Made by a program: the position numbers and the translations under genes
Notes under the pieces: model-generated
What the model saw: the letters and a program-made list of their open reading frames with translations, nothing else
Told to the model about the DNA's origin: nothing
Database searches by the model: none
In this document: positions 1 through 10,181 of the stretch, one piece after another
Layout of the letters: each line of letters starts with the position of its first letter
Numbering within the stretch: position 1 is the first letter of the stretch
NCBI GenBank assembly: GCA_037893225.1
Contig: JAZGUH010000489.1
Coordinates: 930,001-994,000 of the forward strand
Direction of reading: 5' to 3'
DNA length: 64,000 nucleotides
Origin: Hippasteria phrygiana
Lineage: Eukaryota > Echinodermata > Asteroidea > Valvatida > Goniasteridae

Positions 1-1990
1 CGCACACAGAGTTCACAGAAGGAAATTTGTTGCGAGGTTTGAATTTTCTCGAAGAGTTCTAACGCTGTGAAGCTGGCGATGGTCTGAAATTGTTGCGCTA
101 TATCTAAGCTACCCATAAGTGTGAAAATTACTGGATTTGGTCAATATCCCATTCAATTATGAACAGGGAAAGGAGGGGCGTTCATCTGAAAATGTGGCAA
201 ACGTTAAGCAGTCACAATGCAGTAAACGGAAGAACGCACACAGAGTTCACGGGAAGAAATTTGTTGCGAGGTTTCAATTTTCTCGAAGAGTTCTCATGCT
301 GTGAAGCTTGCGATGGTCTCAAATTGTTGCGGTAGATCTAAGCTACCAATACGTGTGCAAATTGCTGGATTTGGTCAATATCCCAATAAATTATGAACAG
401 GGAAAGGAGGGGCGTTCATCTGAAAATGTGGCAAACGTTAAGCAGTCACAATGCAGTAAACGGAAGAACGCACACAGAGTTCACGGGAAGAAATTTGTTG
501 CGAGGTTTGAATTTTCTCGAAGAGTTCTAACGCTGTGAAGATGGCGATGGTCTGAAATTGTTGCGCTATATCTAAGCTACCCATACGTGTAAAAATTACT
601 GGATTTGGTCAATATCCCATTCAAATATGAACAGGGAAAGGAGGGGCGTTCATCTGAAAATTTGGCAAACGTGAAGCAGTCACAATGCAGTAAACGGGAG
701 AACGCACACAGAGTTCACGGGAAGAAATTTGTTGCGAGGTTTGAATTTTCTCGAAGAGTTCTAACGCTGTGAAGCTGGCGATGGTCTCAAATTGTCGCGC
801 TAGATCTAAGCTACCCATACGTGTGAAAATTACTTGATTTGGTCAATATCCCATTCAATTATGAACAGGGAAAGGAGGGTCGTTCATCTGAAAATGTGGC
901 AAACGTTAAGCAGTCACAATGCAGTAAACGGAAGAACGCACACAGAGTTCACAGAAGGAAATTTGTTGCGAGGTTTGAATTTTCTCGAAGAGTTCTAACG
1001 CTGTGAAGCTGGCGATGGTCTGAAATTGTTGCGCTATATCTAAGCTACCCATAAGTGTGAAAATTACTGGATTTGGTCAATATCCCATTCAATTATGAAC
1101 AGGGAAAGGAGGGGCGTTCATCTGAAAATGTGGCAAACGTTAAGCAGTCACAATGCAGTAAACGGAAGAACGCACACAGAGTTCACGGGAAGAAATTTGT
1201 TGCGAGGTTTCAATTTTCTCGAAGAGTTCTCATGCTGTGAAGCTTGCGATGGTCTCAAATTGTTGCGGTAGATCTAAGCTACCAATACGTGTGCAAATTG
1301 CTGGATTTGGTCAATATCCCAATAAATTATGAACAGGGAAAGGAGGGGCGTTCATCTGAAAATGTGGCAAACGTTAAGCAGTCACAATGCAGTAAACGGA
1401 AGAACGCACACAGAGTTCACGGGAAGAAATTTGTTGCGAGGTTTGAATTTTCTCGAAGAGTTCTAACGCTGTGAAGATGGCGATGGTCTGAAATTGTTGC
1501 GCTATATCTAAGCTACCCATACGTGTAAAAATTACTGGATTTGGTCAATATCCCATTCAAATATGAACAGGGAAAGGAGGGGCGTTCATCTGAAAATTTG
1601 GCAAACGTTAAGCAGTCACAATGCAGTAAACGGGAGAACGCACACAGAGTTCACGGGAAGAAATTTGTTGCGAGGTTTGAATTTTCTCGAAGAGTTCTAA
1701 CGCTGTGAAGCTGGCGATGGTCTCAAATTGTCGCGCTAGATCTAAGCTACCCATACGTGTGAAAATTACTGGATTTGGTCAATATCCCATTCAATTATGA
1801 ACAGGGAAAGGAGGGTCGTTCATCTGAAAATGTGGCAAACGTCAAGCAGTCACAATGCAGTAAACGGGAGAACGCACACAGAGTTCACGGGAAGAAATTT
1901 GTTGCGAGGTTTGAATTTTCTCGAAGAGTTCTAACGCTGTGAAGCTGGCGATGGTCTCAAATTGTTGCGCTACATCTAAGCTACCCATAC
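1..1990 (+). repeat. 936-bp tetramer HOR, two copies
   Basis: Bases 1-936 repeat at 937-1872. Shared private marks prove duplication of a four-monomer block: CATAAGTGTG before 119 and 1055, a C in place of G at 275 and 1211, CCCAATAAATTA in the copies at 353 and 1289, GCGGTAGATC, and GAAGATGGCG. The copies differ at a few sites, for example AACGTG versus AACGTT near 669 and 1605, and ACTTGA versus ACTGGA near 831 and 1767. The fourth monomer of the second block (from 1757) is a more ordinary E-like copy, so exact duplication ends there. The left edge is cut by the window. Confidence 0.9.
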
Positions 1991-2224
1991 GTGTGGAAAT
2001 TACTGGATTTGGTCAATATCCTATTCGATTATGAACAGGGAAAGGAGGGTCGTTCATCTGAAAATGTGGCAAACGTTAAGCAGTCACAATGCAGTAAACG
2101 GAGGAACGCACACAGAGTTCACGGGAAGAAATTTGTTGCGAGGTTTGAATTTTCTCGAAGAGTTCTAACGCTGTGAAGCTGGCGATGGTCTGAAATTGTT
2201 GCGCTATATCTAAGCTACCCATAC
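1991..2224 (+). repeat. Reference satellite monomer (type A copy)
   Basis: This copy is used here as the coordinate frame for monomer positions 1-234. It has 39 C and 62 G, so it is G-rich on the + strand and 43% GC, with 12 CpG counting the one across the junction. Landmarks are: variable GTGT start (1-9); conserved 10-29; variable 30-40; purine-rich AGGGAAAGGAGGG (47-59); conserved 78-108 containing the palindrome AACGTT (82-87); variable 109-113 and 121-150; conserved 151-172 containing a heat-shock-element match (156-170); and variable 173-188 and 201-222. Type A is marked by GTGTGGAAATT and CCTATTCGATTA. All three forward frames contain a stop within the monomer. Confidence 0.95.
2146..2160 (+). 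promoter_or_regulatory. Heat-shock-element-like site, repeated once per monomer
   Basis: The 15 bases read tGAAt-tTTCt-cGAAg. This is an exact match to the three-unit heat-shock element (alternating nGAAn and nTTCn pentamers) bound by trimeric heat shock factor in eukaryotes. The same site recurs every 234 bp at monomer positions 156-170. By eye I find about 17 of 273 copies in which it is broken: G to C at 275 and 1211, CTCG to GTCG in the copies at 17436 and 20946, and CTCGAAG to CTCAAAG in about 13 copies, all right of 23.7 kb. A further GTTC follows but is one base out of phase. The match is seen directly; binding or transcription is inference. Confidence 0.45.
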
Positions 2225-2672
2225 GTGTAAAAATTACTGGATTTGGTCAATATCCCATTAAATTATGAACAGGGAAAGGAGGGGCGTTCATCTGAAAATT
2301 TGGCAAACGTTAAGCAGTCACAATGCAGTAAACGGGAGAACGCACACAGAGTTCACGGAAAGAAATTTGTTGCGAGGTTTGAATTTTCTCGAAGAGTTCT
2401 AACGCTGTGAAGCTGCCGATGGTCTCAAATTGTTGCGCTATATCTAAGCTACCCATACGTGTAAACATTACTGGATTTGGTCAATATACCATTCAATTAT
2501 GAACAGGGAAAGGAGGGGCGTTCATCTGAAAATTTGGCAAACGTTAAGCAGTCACAATGCAGTAAACGGGAGAACGCACACAGAGTTCACGGGAAGAAAT
2601 TTGTTGCGAGGTTTGAATTTTCTCGAAGAGTTCTAACGCTGTGAAGCTGGCGATGGTCTCAAATTGTCGCGC

Positions 2673-2680
2673 TAGATCTA
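2673..2680 (+). other. Polymorphic palindrome TAGATCTA at the monomer junction
   Basis: Monomer positions 215-222 read TAGATCTA (an 8-base palindrome containing the BglII site) in many copies, but TATATCTA or TACATCTA in others. The state tracks the type of the next copy: TAT precedes B and C, TAC precedes A, and TAG precedes D, E and G in most cases. It is therefore a convenient marker of HOR phase. Confidence 0.75.
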
Positions 2681-5600
2681 AGCTACCCATACGTGTGGAA
2701 ATTACTGGATTTGGTCAATATCCTATTCGATTATGAACAGGGAAAGGAGGGGCGTTCATCTGAAAATGTGGCAAACGTTAAGCAGTCACAATGCAGTAAA
2801 CGGAGGAACGCACACAGAGTTCACGGGAAGAAATTTGTTGCGAGGTTTGAATTTTCTCGAAGAGTTCTAACGCTGTGAAGCTGGCGATGGTCTGAAATTG
2901 TTGCGTTATATCTAAGCTACCCATACGTGTAAAAATTACTGGATTTGGTCAATATCCCATTAAATTATGAACAGGGAAAGGAGGGGCGTTCATCTGAAAA
3001 TTTGGCAAACGTTAAGCAGTCACAATGCAGTAAACGGGAGAACGCACACAGAGTTCACGGAAAGAAATTTGTTGCGAGGTTTGAATTTTCTCGAAGAGTT
3101 CTAACGCTGTGAAGCTGCCGATGGTCTCAAATTGTTGCGCTATATCTAAGCTACCCATACGTGTAAACATTACTGGATTTGGTCAATATACCATTCAATT
3201 ATGAACAGGGAAAGGAGGGGCGTTCATCTGAACATTTGGCAAACGTTAAGCAGTCACAATGCAGTAAACGGGAGAACGCACACAGAGTTCACAGGAAGAA
3301 ATTTGTTGCGAGGTTTGAATTTTCTCGAAGAGTTCTCACGCTATGAAGCTGGCGATGGTCTCAAATTGTTGCGCTAGATCTAAGCTACCCATACGTGTGA
3401 AAATTACTGGATTTGGTCAATATCCCGTTCAAATATGAACAGGGAAAGGAGGGGCGTTCATCTGAAAATGTGGCAAACGTTAAGCAGTCACAATGCAGTA
3501 AACGGAGGAACGCACACAGAGTTCACGGGAAGAAATTTGTTGCGAGGTTTGAATTTTCTCGAAGAGTTCTAACGCTGTGAAGCTGGCGATGGTCTGAAAT
3601 TGTTGCGCTATATCTAAGCTACCCATACGTGTAAAAATTACTGGATTTGGTCAATATCCCATTAAATTATGAACAGGGAAAGGAGGGGCGTTCATCTGAA
3701 AATTTGGCAAACGTTAAGCAGTCACAATGCAGTAAACGGGAGAACGCACACAGAGTTCACGGAAAGAAATTTGTTGCGAGGTTTGAATTTTCTCGAAGAG
3801 TTCTAACGCTGTGAAGCTGCCGATGGTCTCAAATTGTTGCGCTATATCTAAGCTACCCATACGTGTAAACATTACTGGATTTGGTCAATATACCATTCAA
3901 TTATGAACAGGGAAAGGAGGGGCGTTCATCTGAACATTTGGCAAACGTTAAGCAGTCACAATGCAGTAAACGGGAGAACGCACACAGAGTTCACGGGAAG
4001 AAATTTGTTGCGAGGTTTGAATTTTCTCGAAGAGTTCTAACGCTGTGAAGCTGGCGATGGTCTCAAATTGTCGCGCTAGATCTAAGCTACCCATACGTGT
4101 GAAAATTACTGGATTTGGTCAATATCCCATTCAATTATGAACAGGGAAAGGAGGGTCGTTCATCTGAAAATGTGGCAAACGTTAAGCAGTCACAATGCAG
4201 TAAACGGGAGAACGCACACAGAGTTCACGGGAAGAAATTTGTTGCGAGGTTTGAATTTTCTCGAAGAGTTCTAACGCTGTGAAGCTGGCGATGGTCTCAA
4301 ATTGTTGCGCTACATCTAAGCTACCCATACGTGTGGAAATTACTGGATTTGGTCAATATCCTATTCGATTATGAACAGGGAAAGGAGGGGCGTTCATCTG
4401 AAAATGTGGCAAACGTTAAGCAGTCACAATGCAGTAAACAGAGGAACGCACACAGAGTTCACGGGAAGAAATTTGTTGCGAGGTTTGAATTTTCTCGAAG
4501 AGTTCTAACGCTGTGAAGCTGGCGATGGTCTGAAATTGTTGCGCTATATCTAAGCTACCCATACGTGTAAAAATTACTGGATTTGGTCAATATCCCATTA
4601 AATTATGAACAGGGAAAGGAGGGGCGTTCATCTGAAAATTTGGCAAACGTTAAGCAGTCACAATGCAGTAAACGGGAGAACGCACACAGAGTTCACGGAA
4701 AGAAATTTGTTGCGAGGTTTGAATTTTCTCGAAGAGTTCTAACGCTGTGAAGCTGCCGATGGTCTCAAATTGTTGCGCTAGATCTAAGCTACCCATACGT
4801 GTGAAAATTACTGGATTTGGTCAATATCCCGTTCAAATATGAACAGGGAAAGGAGGGGCGTTCATCTGAAAATGTGGCAAACGTTAAGCAGTCACAATGC
4901 AGTAAACGGAAGAACGCACACAGAGTTCACGGGAAGAAATTTGTCGCGAGGTTTGAATTTTCTCGAAGAGTTCTAACGCTGTGAAGCTGACGATGGTCTC
5001 AAATTGTCGCGCTAGATCTAAGCTACCCATACGTGTGAAAATTACTGGATTTGGTCAATATCCCATTCAATTATGAACAGGGAAAGGAGGGTCGTTCATC
5101 TGAAAATGTGGCAAACGTTAAGCAGTCACAATGCAGTAAACGGGAGAACGCACACAGAGTTCACGGGAAGAAATTTGTTGCGAGGTTTGAATTTTCTCGA
5201 AGAGTTCTAACGCTGTGAAGCTGGCGATGGTCTCAAATTGTTGCGCTACATCTAAGCTACCCATACGTGTGGAAATTACTGGATTCGGTCAATATCCTAT
5301 TCGATTATGAACAGGGAAAGGAGGGGCGTTCATCTGAAAATGTGGCAAACGTTAAGCAGTCACAATGCAGTAAACGGAGGAACGCACACAGAGTTCACGG
5401 GAAGAAATTTGTTGCGAGGTTTGAATTTTCTCGAAGAGTTCTAACGCTGTGAAGCTGGCGATGGTCTGAAATTGTTGCGCTATATCTAAGCTACCCATAC
5501 GTGTAAAAATTACTGGATTTGGTCAATATCCCATTAAATTATGAACAGGGAAAGGAGGGGCGTTCATCTGTAAATTTGGCAAACGTTAAGCAGTCACAAT

Positions 5601-5734
5601 GCAGTAAACGGGAGAACGCACACAGAGTTCACGGAAAGAAATTTGTTGCGAGGTTTGAATTTTCTCGAAGAGTTCTAACGCTGTGAAGCTGCCGATGGTC
5701 TCAAATTGTTGCGCTATATCTAAGCTACCCATAC

Positions 5735-5968
5735 GTGTAAACATTACTGGATTTGGTCAATATACCATTCAATTATGAACAGGGAAAGGAGGGGCGTTCA
5801 TCTGAACATTTGGCAAACGTTAAGCAGTCACAATGCAGTAAACGGAGGAACGCACACAGAGTTCACGGGAAGAAATTTGTTGCGAGGTTTGAATTTTCTC
5901 GAAGAGTTCTAACGCTGTGAAGCTGGCGATGGTCTGAAATTGTTGCGCTATATCTAAGCTACCCATAC
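5735..5968 (+). repeat. C/A-like hybrid monomer
   Basis: The left part has GTGTAAACATT, TACCATTCAATTA and GAACATTTGG (type C). From CGGAGGAACG onward it matches A- or D-type copies, and it is followed directly by B at 5969. It occupies the D slot of the first tetramer in this domain, so it probably marks where that tetramer series joined the mixed domain to its left. Confidence 0.65.
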
Positions 5969-8900
5969 GTGTAAAAATTACTGGATTTGGTCAATATCCC
6001 ATTAAATTATGAACAGGGAAAGGAGGGGCGTTCATCTGAAAATTTGGCAAACGTTAAGCAGTCACAATGCAGTAAACGGGAGAACGCACACAGAGTTCAC
6101 GGAAAGAAATTCGTTGCGAGGTTTGAATTTTCTCGAAGAGTTCTAACGCTGTGAAGCTGCCGATGGTCTCAAATTGTTGCGCTATATCTAAGCTACCCAT
6201 ACGTGTAAACATTACTGGATTTGGTCAATATACCATTCAATTATGAACAGGGAAAGGAGGGGCGTTCATCTGAACATTTGGCAAACGTTAAGCAGTCACA
6301 ATGCAGTAAACGGGAGAACGCACACAGAGTTCACGGGAAGAAATTTGTTGCGAGGTTTGAATTTTCTCGAAGAGTTCTAACGCTGTGAAGCTGGCGATGG
6401 TCTCAAATTGTCGCGCTAGATCTAAGCTACCCATACGTGTGAAAATTACTGGATTTGGTCAATATCCCATTCAATTATGAACAGGGAAAGGAGGGTCGTT
6501 CATCTGAAAATGTGGCAAACGTTAAGCAGTCACAATGCAGTAAACGGGAGAACGCACACAGAGTTCACAGGAAGAAATTTGTTGCGAGGTTTGAATTTTC
6601 TCGAAGAGTTCTCACGCTATGAAGCTGGCGATGGTCTCAAATTGTTGCGCTAGATCTAAGCTACCCATACGTGTGAAAATTACTGGATTTGGTCAATATC
6701 CCGTTCAAATATGAACAGGGAAAGGAGGGGCGTTCATCTGAAAATGTGGCAAACGTTAAGCAGTCACAATGCAGTAAACGGAGGAACGCACACAGAGTTC
6801 ACGGGAAGAAATTTGTTGCGAGGTTTGAATTTTCTCGAAGAGTTCTAACGCTGTGAAGCTGGCGATGGTCTGAAATTGTTGCGCTATATCTAAGCTACCC
6901 ATACGTGTAAAAATTACTGGATTTGGTCAATATCCCATTAAATTATGAACAGGGAAAGGAGGGGCGTTCATCTGAAAATTTGGCAAACGTTAAGCAGTCA
7001 CAATGCAGTAAACGGGAGAACGCACACAGAGTTCACGGAAAGAAATTTGTTGCGAGGTTTGAATTTTCTCGAAGAGTTCTAACGCTGTGAAGCTGCCGAT
7101 GGTCTCAAATTGTTGCGCTATATCTAAGCTACCCATACGTGTAAACATTACTGGATTTGGTCAATATACCATTCAATTATGAACAGGGAAAGGAGGGGCG
7201 TTCATCTGAACATTTGGCAAACGTTAAGCAGTCACAATGCAGTAAACGGGAGAACGCACACAGAGTTCACGGGAAGAAATTTGTTGCGAGGTTTGAATTT
7301 TCTCGAAGAGTTCTAACGCTGTGAAGCTGGCGATGGTCTCAAATTGTCGCGCTAGATCTAAGCTACCCATACGTGTGAAAATTACTGGATTTGGTCAACA
7401 TCCCATTCAATTATGAACAGGGAAAGGAGGGTCGTTCATCTGAAAATGTGGCAAACGTTAAGCAGTCACAATGCAGTAAACGGGAGAACGCACACAGAGT
7501 TCACAGGAAGAAATTTGTTGCGAGGTTTGAATTTTCTCGAAGAGTTCTCACGCTATGAAGCTGGCGATGGTCTCAAATTGTTGCGCTAGATCTAAGCTAC
7601 CCATACGTGTGAAAATTACTGGATTTGGTCAATATCCCGTTCAAATATGAACAGGGAAAGGAGGGGCGTTCATCTGAAAATGTGGCAAACGTTAAGCAGT
7701 CACAATGCAGTAAACGGAGGAACGCACACAGAGTTCACGGGAAGAAATTTGTTGCGAGGTTTGAATTTTCTCGAAGAGTTCTAACGCTGTGAAGCTGGCG
7801 ATGGTCTGAAATTGTTGCGCTATATCTAAGCTACCCATACGTGTAAAAATTACTGGATTTGGTCAATATCCCATTAAATTATGAACAGGGAAAGGAGGGG
7901 CGTTCATCTGAAAATTTGGCAAACGTTAAGCAGTCACAATGCAGTAAACGGGAGAACGCACACAGAGTTCACGGAAAGAAATTTGTTGCGAGGTTTGAAT
8001 TTTCTCGAAGAGTTCTAACGCTGTGAAGCTGGCGATGGTCTCAAATTGTTGCGCTATATCTAAGCTACCCATACGTGTAAACATTACTGGATTTGGTCAA
8101 TATACCATTCAATTATGAACAGGGAAAGGAGGGGCGTTCATCTGAACATTTGGCAAACGTTAAGCAGTCACAATGCAGTAAACGGGAGAACGCACACAGA
8201 GTTCACGGGAAGAAATTTGTTGCGAGGTTTGAATTTTCTCGAAGAGTTCTAACGCTGTGAAGCTGGCGATGGTCTCAAATTGTCGCGCTAGATCTAAGCT
8301 ACCCATACGTGTGAAAATTACTGGATTTGGTCAACATCCCATTCAATTATGAACAGGGAAAGGAGGGTCGTTCATCTGAAAATGTGGCAAACGTTAAGCA
8401 GTCACAATGCAGTAAACGGGAGAACGCACACAGAGTTCACAGGAAGAAATTTGTTGCGAGGTTTGAATTTTCTCGAAGAGTTCTCACGCTATGAAGCTGG
8501 CGATGGTCTCAAATTGTTGCGCTAGATCTAAGCTACCCATACGTGTGAAAATTACTGGATTTGGTCAATATCCCGTTCAAATATGAACAGGGAAAGGAGG
8601 GGCGTTCATCTGAAAATGTGGCAAACGTTAAGCAGTCACAATGCAGTAAACGGAGGAACGCACACAGAGTTCACGGGAAGAAATTTGTTGCGAGGTTTGA
8701 ATTTTCTCGAAGAGTTCTAACGCTGTGAAGCTGGCGATGGTCTGAAATTGTTGCGCTATATCTAAGCTACCCATACGTGTAAAAATTACTGGATTTGGTA
8801 AATATCCCATTAAATTATGAACAGGGAAAGGAGGGGCGTTCATCTGAAAATTTGGCAAACGTTAAGCAGTCACAATGCAGTAAACGGGAGAACGCACACA

Positions 8901-9478
8901 GAGTTCACGGAAAGAAATTTGTTGCGAGGTTTGAATTTTCTCGAAGAGTTCTAACGCTGTGAAGCTGCCGGTGGTCTCAAATTGTTGCGCTATATCTAAG
9001 CTACCCATACGTGTAAACATTACTGGATTTGGTCAATATACCATTCAATTATGAACAGGGAAAGGAGGGGCGTTCATCTGAACATTTGGCAAACGTTAAG
9101 CAGTCACAATGCAGTAAACGGGAGAACGCACACAGAGTTCACGGGAAGAAATTTGTTGCGAGGTTTGAATTTTCTCGAAGAGTTCTAACGCTGTGAAGCT
9201 GGCGATGGTCTCAAATTGTCGCGCTAGATCTAAGCTACCCATACGTGTGAAAATTACTGGATTTGGTCAATATCCCATTCAATTATGAACAGGGAAAGGA
9301 GGGTCGTTCATCTGAAAATGTGGCAAACGTTAAGCAGTCACAATGCAGTAAACGGGAGAACGCACACAGAGTTCACGGAAAGAAATTTGTTGCGAGGTTT
9401 GAATTTTCTCGAAGAGTTCTAACGCTGTGAAGCTGGCGATGGTCTCAAATTGTTGCGCTACATCTAAGCTACCCATAC
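5735..9478 (+). repeat. 936-bp tetramer HOR ending B-C-E, four copies
   Basis: Four tetramers start at 5735, 6671, 7607 and 8543. The last three read D-B-C-E; the first begins with a C/A-type hybrid in place of D. Diagnostic series are CCCGTTCAAATA (D), CCCATTAAATTA (B), TACCATTCAATTA (C) and GGAGGGTCG (E). The E copies at 7373 and 8309 share a private CAACATCCC, showing they are sister copies. The last E copy (9245) instead carries ACGGAAAG and leads into a type A copy, marking the change to the 12-mer domain. Confidence 0.85.
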
Positions 9479-9946
9479 GTGTGGAAATTACTGGATTTGG
9501 TCAATATCCTATTCGATTATGAACAGGGAAAGGAGGGGCGTTCATCTGAAAATGTGGCAAACGTTAAGCAGTCACAATGCAGTAAACAGAGGAACGCACA
9601 CAGAGTTCACGGGAAGAAATTTGTTGCGAGGTTTGAATTTTCTCGAAGAGTTCTAACGCTGTGAAGCTGGCGATGGTCTGAAATTGTTGCGCTATATCTA
9701 AGCTACCCATACGTGTAAAAATTACTGGATTTGGTCAATATCCCATTAAATTATGAACAGGGAAAGGAGGGGCGTTCATCTGAAAATTTGGCAAACGTTA
9801 AGCAGTCACAATGCAGTAAACGGGAGAACGCACACAGAGTTCACGGAAAGAAATTTGTTGCGAGGTTTGAATTTTCTCGAAGAGTTCTAACGCTGTGAAG
9901 CTGCCGATGGTCTCAAATTGTTGCGCTATATCTAAGCTACCCATAC

Positions 9947-10181
9947 GTGTAAACATTACTGGATTTGGTCAATATCCCGTTCAAATATGAGCAGGGAAAG
10001 GAGGGGCGTTCATCTGAAAATGTGGCAAACGTTAAGCAGTCACAATGCAGTAAACGGAAGAACGCACACAGAGTTCACGGGAAGAAATTTGTCGCGAGGT
10101 TTGAATTTTCTCGAAGAGTTCTAACGCTGTGAAGCTGGCGATGGTCTAAAAATTGTCGCGCTAGATCTAAGCTACCCATAC
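9947..10181 (+). repeat. C/D hybrid monomer with one-base insertion
   Basis: The copy starts GTGTAAACATT (type C) and switches to CCCGTTCAAATATGAGCAGG (type D) within the identical stretch at monomer positions 10-29. It replaces the separate C and D monomers of the 12-mer, accounting for this unit having 11 monomers. Near 10147 it reads GGTCTAAAAATTG instead of GGTCTCAAATTG, the only length change left of 28 kb. Confidence 0.8.

Larger units (their letters stand above)
1991..5734 (+). repeat. Mixed-order domain of A, B, C, D and E monomers with a 702-bp trimer
   Basis: Copies read A-B-C at 1991, 2225 and 2459, then A-B-C again at 2693, 2927 and 3161: two copies of a 702-bp trimer. They continue D-B-C-E (3395, 3629, 3863, 4097), A-B-D-E (4331, 4565, 4799, 5033) and A-B (5267, 5501). 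All lengths are exact multiples of 234. The C copy at 2459 keeps GAAAATTTGG where most C copies have GAACATTTGG. The order looks like a patchwork of short HORs rearranged by unequal exchange. Confidence 0.8.

Noticed and set aside
308..538. 76-codon frames at 308 and 1244
   Set aside because: They start at TTG and result from two private substitutions in the duplicated left tetramer. The frame is closed in almost all other copies.
1987..1995. ACGTG core (hypoxia or ABRE-like) at each monomer junction
   Set aside because: A five-base core is too short to be informative, and flanking bases do not match a fuller consensus.
2022..2041. CENP-B box resemblance in type A copies (TTCG followed by AACAGGGA)
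   Set aside because: The spacing is wrong and the required CGGG and central A do not fit nTTCGnnnnAnnCGGGn. Only the TTCG core matches, and it is absent from other types.
2042..2066. Ribosome-binding-site-like AAAGGAGGG upstream of an ATG
   Set aside because: Spacing to the ATG is about 15 bases, the following frame is short, and the purine tract is part of the satellite in every copy.
1991..2176. Recurrent 61-codon open frames, one per type A copy (also at 2693, 4331, 5267, 9479 and many others)
   Set aside because: They begin at GTG, not ATG, and exist only because type A changes TGTGAA to TGTGGA, removing a stop. They recur with the satellite period and show no conservation separate from the repeat.
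8628..8858. Minus-strand frames of 65-76 codons (621-818, 8628-8858, 24490-24699, 31755-31952)
   Set aside because: Each depends on a singleton substitution removing a stop in one copy. No neighbour, domain or start context supports a gene.
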